Part shown: positions 20,732 to 28,677 of the stretch, piece by piece
Layout of the letters: each line of letters begins with the position of its first letter
How positions within the stretch are numbered: the first letter of the stretch is position 1
Source: Gracilariopsis chorda
Lineage: Eukaryota; Rhodophyta; Florideophyceae; Gracilariales; Gracilariaceae
Assembly (NCBI GenBank): GCA_003194525.1
Contig: NBIV01000474.1
Coordinates: 1-34,253 of the forward strand
Length of the DNA: 34,253 bases
Direction of reading: 5' to 3'
The notes under the pieces: model-generated
Told to the model about the DNA's origin: nothing
The model's database searches: none
What the model saw: only the letters and a program-made list of their open reading frames with translations
Program-made: the position numbers and the translations under genes

Positions 20732-21209
20732 TGTGAGATAGTGAAGTCCAGTGGATTCCGCAACTCTGGAGACCCATGTGGACGATACACGTTGTGTATC
20801 TGGCCCAAGGATGGCTATCTGTATTTTATATAATTTATTTAATTTTATTGAATTAGTAACCATAGGACTAGATATAGCTACTGTAGAGTAGGGCACTTTA
20901 CAGTGCCACAGGGTCGAGGCGCCTCGGTGCCGATACTTAGGCACCTCGAGCTGCGCCTCCCCTAGGGACAGTAAACTGAGACACCCTTGTGAGTCTTGAG
21001 CACCCCCGTACTCGGTACTCACAATTCCCTTTGGCCTTCAAGGTATCGCTACCGCAATTCCGACCTGTAGGACTGCGTAGTCAGCGCCACCCCATTGCGC
21101 CAACATTACCAGAGGTGTCGCCGCCGCTTCATTAACCTTAGGACCCCCCAGCTCTGCCACGCTACCACGAGACCATTAGGAGCTTGCCCACTTGGCTCAC
21201 TATCCTACA
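20732..21209 (+). repeat. 5' LTR of chromovirus (478 bp)
   Basis: Identical in length to the 3' LTR, with G at 20865 and G at 20965 where the 3' copy has C and A. It contains a TATA-like TATATAA (20827-20833). Downstream are a hairpin GGCACT-TTAC-AGTGCC (20892-20907) and a perfect 12-bp palindrome CGAGGCGCCTCG (20915-20926), likely near the transcript start. Confidence 0.97.
20827..20833 (+). promoter_or_regulatory. TATA-like box of LTR promoter
   Basis: TATATAA sits in an A/T-rich patch of an otherwise balanced LTR, with the 3' LTR copy at 31312-31318. Position in the LTR fits a U3 core promoter driving the genomic transcript. This rests on sequence only. Confidence 0.5.
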
Positions 21210-21211
21210 TT

Positions 21212-21230
21212 TGGTCTCCCGACCTAGAAT
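21212..21230 (+). promoter_or_regulatory. Primer-binding site of chromovirus
   Basis: Two bases after the LTR end the sequence is TGGTCTCCCGACCTAGAAT. Its complement would end in CCA after a 7-base acceptor strand and read through the 3' side of a T arm, as a tRNA 3' end does. It is not the usual initiator tRNA-Met site; I cannot name the tRNA. Confidence 0.65.
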
Positions 21231-21314
21231 CCCCTTTGGACGTTTCGATACAGACCTTTAGGAAAGAAGAATTTACGGGATTCTACCTTTGGACTTTGGA
21301 CCGACGGACTGGTA

Positions 21315-23489
21315 ATGACAAGCAACCGCCCCATGGATACCGAAAATAACAACCGACCAGATGACCAGAGGACGCCACAGGCTGGCCCCAGTGGACTGTC
21401 GACGGTTCCTGAAACCATTGGCCTCGCGGCCGATGCGAGCAGTGACCGACGGAGTACGCGCAGTCAACCTTTAGGGCGTCCATTGACCCCCGTGGATAAT
21501 CCTGAACGGATTGCGAGAGAGTCCAATTTGGCCGCTCGTCTCCGCTCACGCCTTAACAGGATCAATTCCCAGCCGGCCACGCCGACGCAAGACCTACAGG
21601 AAGCTTCTCCAGATGTGAGGGAAGACCTCTCCAGGGGTCTCGCAGATGTCCTTTGGCCGCAGCTGAAACGGCTCTGTGAGGAGCACGTCCAGTCCCTTTT
21701 GGATACGCGTGTTCCAGAGGTCCTTGACGGAATGATTGACCAACGGATTACTCGCCTCGTTCCTCAGGTCCTGGAATCCACGACCTTCGTGGAAGCCATG
21801 GCCTCGACCATACGGACGGAGGTCACACGCCAGGTAGGCACCCCGGCCCTCGCGGCCAATATTCAAAGTATTCCTTCGGCCTCCGTGTGGCAACCACACT
21901 CCGAACCCCCGGGAGTGGCTGCTTTACCAGCCCCTCGCCGGGTAAACCAACAGGACGACCAAATGGAAGTGCACCCAGGGAGTGGAAGAGAGCCTCCCCG
22001 GCAAGAAGGCCTAATGACTGCACGACCCATGAGGTACCAGGGCTCCCAGCAGGCCCGCAGACCCATCGGATTTGGCGATGTCGAGATCGCTCCATTGGAC
22101 GAGCGAAGTGCTGACCGAAGGAAGAATAGAAGACCTAGAAGGAACAAGAAGTCGAGGAAGAGGAGAGACCATTCGGACGAGAGCGATGACGGGTCCAGTT
22201 CGGACTCGTCAGTTTCGACCGATACGGACGCGGATGAGGCGGCTGTTCGACGCCTCAGGCCGCTGGCAACCACCAACGAACTTTTTAAGAAAGTGTTGGA
22301 CTATCGGACTTACCGACTGGACAACAGGTCCTCAAGGTATTCCGGTTCGGTGGCTCGACGAGTCACCAAGTGGGCCAAACGGATGCAGCTTACCGTCACG
22401 GACAAATTCTCGGGCGCTGACCCGATTGCTGTCCTTAGGTTTCTGTCTCAATTCCGTACGGCCTGCGACCAGAACGGCGTCCACGAGGGAGCCGCTCTGT
22501 ATCTGTTTCAGTTTTTCCTCAGTGGACAAGCGCGTGACCATGTGGTTTCGAAGATCTCCGGTTCCAGTGACCCAATGGATGCGACCGATAGGGAGCTCCT
22601 TAGGTCCTACCCAGAGGTCGTCCATTACCTTTTGGAGACGTACGCCACTGATGACGTAATCATGGATGCCCATCAGGACGTGATTTCCTTTAGGCAAAGC
22701 ACTAACGTAACCGAAACGGACTTTGCTGACCAACTGTGGAAGAAGGCGTACCGCTGTGGGAATGTGTTTTCCGAAGTGCGACTCAAGCAGCACTTCATCG
22801 CTGGATTGCTGCCGGCCATTAGGACTCACGTGCGTAATCACCACTCGGACAACCAACGCCTCTCGTTCCGACAGCTGGTCACATATGCCGAAGGATACGG
22901 CAAGACCTATAGGACATCCCGCCGAGCGGCTGACTTGGATACCAGAGGCCGAGCATCACCCTTAAGGAAGAGTTCCAAAGTCCATATGGTCAACTCTTCT
23001 GAAAGCGAGTCCACTGGTAACATCCGTTCGGAAGAAGGAGATATCCTTGCGGTCTCTTTTTCTTCCGCTCCGTCTGGTGCTCCATCCATATCGGCCACTG
23101 GAACTACTACTACTCCATCTGGACAAACGACGCCGCGGTATACTTTCGTCCAACCTAGGAAGGACGTATTCACCCGCGGGCCCCCTTGCTACCTCTGCCT
23201 TTCCACGGCCAGGCCGTGTGATTGCATGAAGTTCATGCCGGAGGACGTTCGCAAGAACCTGTTGGCCCTAAGGGATGAGAACTTCCAGGCCAGGAGGGCG
23301 GAGGGAAATTACCCTCGTCAGTACCAGCGGAATCAGTCCTCAGGGTCTAGTCGATACGCCACGCCGCGGGAGGCTCCAGCCTCTCAGGTCAACGCTGTCG
23401 ATATTTCCGATACGGATACTGTCCCTCAGGTGACCCCCGTGGAAGCTCCAGTGGACCGTCACGGAAAGACCGAACAGGAAAACGCGTAG
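21315..23489 (+). CDS. gag: Chromovirus Gag polyprotein
   Basis: A 724-codon ORF from the first ATG after the primer site to a TAG. The N-terminal third is polar and disordered-looking, then comes an Arg/Lys-rich run near residues 270-290 (NRRPRRNKKSRKRRD). Residues of about 340-530 have the retrotransposon Gag pattern, with FLSQFRTACDQNG, LYLFQFFLSGQARDHV and DFADQLWKKAYRCG. Near the C-terminus a Cys cluster (C625, C628, C635, C637, spaced CX2CX6CXC) replaces the classic CCHC knuckle. Gag packages element RNA. The pol frame overlaps its end in -1, so pol is probably made by frameshifting. Confidence 0.9.
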   Translation: MTSNRPMDTENNNRPDDQRTPQAGPSGLSTVPETIGLAADASSDRRSTRSQPLGRPLTPVDNPERIARESNLAARLRSRLNRINSQPATPTQDLQEASPDVREDLSRGLADVLWPQLKRLCEEHVQSLLDTRVPEVLDGMIDQRITRLVPQVLESTTFVEAMASTIRTEVTRQVGTPALAANIQSIPSASVWQPHSEPPGVAALPAPRRVNQQDDQMEVHPGSGREPPRQEGLMTARPMRYQGSQQARRPIGFGDVEIAPLDERSADRRKNRRPRRNKKSRKRRDHSDESDDGSSSDSSVSTDTDADEAAVRRLRPLATTNELFKKVLDYRTYRLDNRSSRYSGSVARRVTKWAKRMQLTVTDKFSGADPIAVLRFLSQFRTACDQNGVHEGAALYLFQFFLSGQARDHVVSKISGSSDPMDATDRELLRSYPEVVHYLLETYATDDVIMDAHQDVISFRQSTNVTETDFADQLWKKAYRCGNVFSEVRLKQHFIAGLLPAIRTHVRNHHSDNQRLSFRQLVTYAEGYGKTYRTSRRAADLDTRGRASPLRKSSKVHMVNSSESESTGNIRSEEGDILAVSFSSAPSGAPSISATGTTTTPSGQTTPRYTFVQPRKDVFTRGPPCYLCLSTARPCDCMKFMPEDVRKNLLALRDENFQARRAEGNYPRQYQRNQSSGSSRYATPREAPASQVNAVDISDTDTVPQVTPVEAPVDRHGKTEQENA

Positions 23490-23590
23490 AGGAGCGACCT
23501 GAGGCAAGCCGCCCCTCTGAGAATCCCTGCCTCAACCCCGATGGACAGGAGTCATCTGACTCCAGAAGTCCTTCGGAGTCTCACCAACCA

Positions 23591-25279
23591 ATGGACGAAT
23601 GGATCGACGACCCTTTGGAGCCGTCGCTGGATGACCAGGACCCTATTTGTGTCCTGAGGAAGGAGAACTATAAAGTTCGAATGACCATAGGACTCCGCCC
23701 CTCACACTCTAGAGTGGCTACGAGTGTGCTGGACACGGGCGCTGGGCCCAATTTGGTACATCCTAAGGTCCTACCGAGTGGTTGGGAAGACAAGGTTCAG
23801 GTGAGGAAGACCCCTAGGATCACTGATGCTTCGCGCAGACCAATGGCCATTAAAGGAATCATTTCTTTATTTGTCCAACTGGGCAGTTTGCGAGTCCGCA
23901 CGTGGTTCCTCGTATGTCCAAACTTGGGAGCGGAATGTATTCTTGGGACTTCCTTCATCGACCGCTACGTGAAGGCCATCTACCCTGGCCTTCGGAAAGT
24001 CGCGTTCTATCGCGCACATCCTGTGGCCCTGATAGGTTCCAAGCCGGGACCTGAGGCAAACCCGCGGAAACCTCCACTGGCGACGAACACTGTGTCCAAT
24101 AAGGTCAGGCTCACAAAAGCCCTGGTCATCCCTGCGATGACTCAGACCACCGCTTGGGTTCAGTGCGAGTCCTCTGGTCTTTTGACGCTGCAGAATCATC
24201 CCAAGACGATCCGGCGTCAACTCACCCTTATGGCCAATGGAGTTATGGACATCCGTCCGCGGCAGCCCTTTGTGGTCAGTATCAGTAACTTCACTGACCA
24301 CCCGGTTCGATTACCTAAAGGAACAGTAGTTGGCATCGCCCTGCCAGCTCCTGTGGCCATTATGGAAACCAATATGGACAACTCCCAACCGGACGACGAC
24401 GAGGACGTCGAGTCCTGGGAGGGGGACGTCAACATGGGCGACGAATTCGAATCCTATAGGCCTCAGGTTATAGAGCTCCTTCGGGAATTCAAATCCATGT
24501 GGTCTGGCCAGCTAGGCGAGATTCGGGCGACAAAGCACCGAATTGACCTTAAGGACGACGCGAAGCCAGTGTACCAGCACCCCTATAGGACGGGCCTAAA
24601 AGGAAGAACCATCGTGGCCGAACAGATGGACAAGATGAGGAGGGCCAACGTCATCGAGCCAGCTCCTCCTCATCAGTCCGAATGGGCAAGCCCTTTTGTC
24701 CTTGTGGCCAAGAAGGATGGCTCCGTCAGGTTTTGCGTTGACTATAGGAAGCTCAACGCTATGACCAAACGGGATTCGTACCCTATCCCCCGGATGGACG
24801 ACTGTCTCGATTCCTTAGGAGAGGCAGCTGTCTTTACCACCTTGGACGCCAATTGGGGATATTGGCAAATACCACTGGACGATGACGCGAAGCCGCTGAC
24901 CACGTTTACGACCCACGAGGGACTTTTCCGATTCATTCGGATGCCCTTTGGATTAATGAACGCACCCGCGACGTTCCAGAGGGCAATGGACATTATCCTA
25001 TCTAGGGTCAAATGGAAGTTCGCGCTGGTCTACTTGGATGACGTTATCATCTTTTCGAAGACCATTGGTGAACATTTCTCCCATGTTAGAACAGTCCTGA
25101 GGATTCTCCGTGAGGCCGGAATAACTTTGAAGCTCCCCAAGTGCTTCTTTTTCCAGTCCTCTGTGGATTATCTTGGCCATGTGGTCCGCCCTGGCTGCCT
25201 ACAGGTTGCCTCGAGGACGACTGACGCCATACGGCAAGCTAAGCCCCCAGGACCCATACGGAGTTGCGTTCTTTTTTAG
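23591..25279 (+). CDS. pol: Chromovirus Pol, protease and reverse transcriptase part
   Basis: This 562-codon frame, open upstream to 23351, overlaps the end of gag. An aspartic protease has DTGAGPN (residues 48-54). Reverse transcriptase motifs follow in order: SPFVLVAKKDGSVRFCVDYR, TTLDANWGYWQIPL, FIRMPFGLMNAPATFQ, and the catalytic YLDD at 481-484, then FFFQSSVDYLGHVV. The frame ends early at a TAG (25277-25279) because the run of five C at 25244-25248 puts the last codons out of frame. The protein continues in the next frame with LRSFLGLCNVYRRF, exactly what should follow. The ATG given is only the first Met in the frame; the true product is probably a Gag-Pol fusion. Confidence 0.92.
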   Translation: MDEWIDDPLEPSLDDQDPICVLRKENYKVRMTIGLRPSHSRVATSVLDTGAGPNLVHPKVLPSGWEDKVQVRKTPRITDASRRPMAIKGIISLFVQLGSLRVRTWFLVCPNLGAECILGTSFIDRYVKAIYPGLRKVAFYRAHPVALIGSKPGPEANPRKPPLATNTVSNKVRLTKALVIPAMTQTTAWVQCESSGLLTLQNHPKTIRRQLTLMANGVMDIRPRQPFVVSISNFTDHPVRLPKGTVVGIALPAPVAIMETNMDNSQPDDDEDVESWEGDVNMGDEFESYRPQVIELLREFKSMWSGQLGEIRATKHRIDLKDDAKPVYQHPYRTGLKGRTIVAEQMDKMRRANVIEPAPPHQSEWASPFVLVAKKDGSVRFCVDYRKLNAMTKRDSYPIPRMDDCLDSLGEAAVFTTLDANWGYWQIPLDDDAKPLTTFTTHEGLFRFIRMPFGLMNAPATFQRAMDIILSRVKWKFALVYLDDVIIFSKTIGEHFSHVRTVLRILREAGITLKLPKCFFFQSSVDYLGHVVRPGCLQVASRTTDAIRQAKPPGPIRSCVLF

Positions 25280-27852
25280 GTCTGTGCAACGTCTATCGTC
25301 GCTTTGTCCAAGGGTTTGCAAAGATCGCTGCGCCGCTTAACGACATGCTGCGCAAAGGGACCCCATCGGAGTTCGATTGCCTGACGGACGAACAATACGA
25401 AGCTTTTGAGGCCCTGCGGGATAAGCTTCTGAACCCTCCTATATTGGCCTTGCCTAAACCGGACAAACCGTACATCCTTGATACGGATGCGTCCGATGGC
25501 CAAATTGGATGTGTTCTCCTCCAGGAACAAGAATCTCCGAAGGACTATAGACCAATTGGATATTGGAGCCGCTCGCTAACGAGCCCAGAGCGGAATTATA
25601 GCACGTCCGAGAAGGAGTGCTTAGCCATTGTCTGGTCAGTATTAACCTTAAGGCCATACTTGGAAGGAGTCCGCTTTACCATTAGGACTGATCATCATTC
25701 CCTCAGGTGGCTTATGAACATGACCGACGCGTCCAGCAGGCTCGCCCGATGGAGATTGCGCCTGTCGGAGTTTGATTTCGACGTTGCCTATAGGCCGGGG
25801 ATCAAGCACCGAGCAGCGGATGCCCTCTCTAGGATCCTAACCGACGGCACCGACGAATCCCCACTGGACGACGAGCTACCCACGCCGGACCTTTCAGGTT
25901 ATGAATCTGACCATGAGGATGACTTCCTTCTAGGACGCGTTAATTGCGATGACTCCGATGTGGAAGTGAATGCAGTTTACCTTGTGGACTGGCCTATGGA
26001 TGACGACAGCGAAGCGCGGACCCTTGAGGTTCATGCGGTTCAACCAGAGGAAAAGGAGCTCTTGCCCATCACGCTGGATGAGCTCCTTCAGGCCCAAAAG
26101 GACGACGAGTACTGCAAAAACCAGGCTGACCTCGTCGGGACCCCTGGCTGTCTGTTCGACTACGACCGATTCGGACTGCTCTGTCGCAGAGCCCCTCTGG
26201 ACGGAGCAATCCAGCGGGTCATTCCCAAGGTCCTCAGGGCACGGGTTCTATACCTCGCCCATTACCCCCGGTTGGCCGGCCATCCTGGCGGAACAAGAAT
26301 GTATCAGTCCTTAAGGAAACATTTCTACTGGCCCTTTATGGCTAATGACCTCTGGCAGACCTCTAGGACATGCGCTTCGTGCGTGAAAGCACGCGGCTCG
26401 AAAACCATCCATCAGGCCAAGTTGAAGCTGTTCCCAGCCACAGGACCACTGGAGTTTATCGCTACGGATATCCTAGGGCCATTACCGTCAACGACCCATG
26501 GGAACAAATTTATATTGGTGCTTACCGATCGGTTCACCAAGCTCACCAGAGCTATTCCCATGAGGTCCACTACGGCCACTGACGTAGCAATGGCGTTCTT
26601 GACCCATTGGGTGTATCCATATGGTCTGCCACTTTATCTCCTATCGGACAACGGGCCACAATTCGTGTCGAAATTCTTCGCTCACGTCTGTTCGACCTTA
26701 GGAATTAAGCACCTCACCACAACGGCTTATCATCCGCAGACCAATGGACAGGCTGAGCGCTTCAATAGAACCATTAAGGACAGGTTGGTGCATTATGTTG
26801 CAGAGCACCAGGCCGATTGGGATGACTACGTCGGACCACTGGTCTATGCGTATAACACGCAAGTCCATCGGTCCACGGGGACTACACCCTTCGACCTAAC
26901 GCTCACGCGACAGCCCCCGCACTTTGCGGTTGACCTTAAGGACAGCTGGATACCACAGGACTTCACGGCAGAAATGACCCCTGCCCAGGCCAAACGGTAC
27001 ACCCGGAAGCGGATTGACGATATCATCCGTACGGCCAGAGCACGGTTGAACAAGTCCCAACGGAGGTACAAGGATGACTTCGATAAGTCCGTCAGGTTTA
27101 CGCTATCCTTTAAGGCCGGTGACATGGTCTACTTAGACCGCGCTCCATCGGATAAGCCGCAGGACGATATCGAGGTCATCACTCGAAAGCTCCTCCCACG
27201 GTCCACTGGTCCCTATAAGGTTCTCTCAGCTACGTCCCATACGGTCACTATTGAAATCGATGGCCTACAGGACACCGTCGCAATTGACCGCGTTACGGCC
27301 GCGCCTATGCCGCCAAAGCCCACTGGTTCCCCTTTGGAAACTCCTGAGGACGCCCCTTCAGATGCTCCCAATTCCGCCGTACAGGACTCTACACCTACGG
27401 ACGAGCAGCTTTCGTCCCGCCCTAAGGTAGTTAAGGCAGATCCATTGATCGCTACACCAATTCCAAAGGCCGTCTCGGCTGACCCACTGGCCCCCTCATC
27501 CCAAGAGGAACACAACGACGGAGTACCGTCCCAGTTGGCCAATGATGGTTACGCCCCTTTGGACGAGATGGATCTCCCCGAGGAGTGGCCTGTGGATGTT
27601 CCGAAGGACGTATCTTCACTTCCTAAGGAAAGCGCTATAGACCGTGTGGTCAATGCCGGCATTGACGACGACGGCGTCGTCAAATACCGTGTCCATTGGT
27701 ACGGCTACAAACCCTCTGAGGACACATGGGAACCCCGGGAGAACATCCCGGAGAACTTTGTCCTTAGGTTTTGGCGCCGCATGGGCCGCACGGAGCGCGA
27801 CCTTAAGGAGGGGGCAAACATATTGAAATCCAATGGTCAAGGTTCGAATTAA
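25249..27852 (+). CDS. pol: Chromovirus Pol, RNase H, integrase and chromodomain part
   Basis: This frame picks up Pol after the shift at 25244-25248 and runs to a TAA at 27850-27852. RNase H has ILDTDASDGQIG, SEKE, TDHHSL and a final ADALSR. Integrase has an HHCC-type zinc segment (HYPRLAGH then CASC) and the DDE triad: D402 in ATDILG, D462 in SDNGPQF and E498 in NGQAERFN, counted from 25264, giving the expected D-35-E spacing. The C-terminus carries a chromodomain at about 790-835 (YRVHWYGYKPSEDTWEP), which in chromoviruses can steer integration to particular chromatin. No lesion is seen inside this part. Translation from an internal start is unlikely; it depends on the upstream Pol frame. 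Confidence 0.93.
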   Translation, partial: RTHTELRSFLGLCNVYRRFVQGFAKIAAPLNDMLRKGTPSEFDCLTDEQYEAFEALRDKLLNPPILALPKPDKPYILDTDASDGQIGCVLLQEQESPKDYRPIGYWSRSLTSPERNYSTSEKECLAIVWSVLTLRPYLEGVRFTIRTDHHSLRWLMNMTDASSRLARWRLRLSEFDFDVAYRPGIKHRAADALSRILTDGTDESPLDDELPTPDLSGYESDHEDDFLLGRVNCDDSDVEVNAVYLVDWPMDDDSEARTLEVHAVQPEEKELLPITLDELLQAQKDDEYCKNQADLVGTPGCLFDYDRFGLLCRRAPLDGAIQRVIPKVLRARVLYLAHYPRLAGHPGGTRMYQSLRKHFYWPFMANDLWQTSRTCASCVKARGSKTIHQAKLKLFPATGPLEFIATDILGPLPSTTHGNKFILVLTDRFTKLTRAIPMRSTTATDVAMAFLTHWVYPYGLPLYLLSDNGPQFVSKFFAHVCSTLGIKHLTTTAYHPQTNGQAERFNRTIKDRLVHYVAEHQADWDDYVGPLVYAYNTQVHRSTGTTPFDLTLTRQPPHFAVDLKDSWIPQDFTAEMTPAQAKRYTRKRIDDIIRTARARLNKSQRRYKDDFDKSVRFTLSFKAGDMVYLDRAPSDKPQDDIEVITRKLLPRSTGPYKVLSATSHTVTIEIDGLQDTVAIDRVTAAPMPPKPTGSPLETPEDAPSDAPNSAVQDSTPTDEQLSSRPKVVKADPLIATPIPKAVSADPLAPSSQEEHNDGVPSQLANDGYAPLDEMDLPEEWPVDVPKDVSSLPKESAIDRVVNAGIDDDGVVKYRVHWYGYKPSEDTWEPRENIPENFVLRFWRRMGRTERDLKEGANILKSNGQGSN

Positions 27853-28677
27853 TCCAATGGACGTCGCTAGCTATCGCGCTAAAGTCGCTGAGCTGACCAT
27901 AGGACAGACGTACTAAGCACGCGCACTACGCGCGCTAAGCCGATCTGGCTTTCCATGGGCCACGGCGCGGAGCGCTAACCATCCTCTGGTCTAACTATAG
28001 TGCGGCCTGCCTCTGGCGCACACTAATTTTGGCACTAACTATCAGCCCAATGAAACATCCGATGGACTTACAGCGCGGGCAGCGCCTGCCAAGGCGCGCG
28101 CGCTTGATCAAAAACGCCGTCGGCCAAATGGACAATTTTTTGAAGTGGCGTTGCACGCCCCGAAATCGGCCAAAGCAAAGAACGGCCGATATCTCGGCTT
28201 CTAGGCCGCGCACAGACCAACGGACAGCCGATTCGGAGTCTCCTCGTTTCGGCCGAAACGGCACCGTACGGGCACATTGTGCGACGAGCACGCAAGAAGC
28301 GCGCGCGCTGGCCACTGGCATCTCAAAAAATCAACAATTTCCAATGGACAATTTCTTCGCTTGATTTTTCGAGTGCCAAGGGTGTTGTCCAGAATGGGCA
28401 CGAGCCCCAGCGCTCCCACGTTGGGCACGTGTCCACGCCCATTGGACAACCGCTGCCCTGAGAAACCGGCCACGCCGAGCGAGATCACTACGCCTCCATT
28501 GGCTACTGCAAACTGTTGCAAGTCCACTGGAGCGCGAACCGTCGCGGTGCACCCTGAAGGCAACCCACCGCACTAATTGACCTGAAGGCCGGTCAAGCCG
28601 ACCTAAGGGAAACGGACGTAATAACCAATGGATAACTTGACTTTATTGAGACCTAACAGGCTAATTGAAGAGTACCC
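27853..28677 (+). other. Noncoding segment of chromovirus between pol and antisense ORF
   Basis: No convincing protein frame. It is rich in the palindromic heptamer CCANTGG (27854, 28341, 28439, 28496, 28524, 28625) although it appears not to be translated. A similar noncoding segment, 30886-31200, lies on the other side of the antisense ORF. Confidence 0.6.

Noticed and set aside
20734..21022. N-terminal extension of the minus ORF ending at 20012 into the LTR
   Set aside because: The same frame appears in the 3' LTR as a chance ORF; the host gene ends at the LTR boundary, as the target duplication shows.
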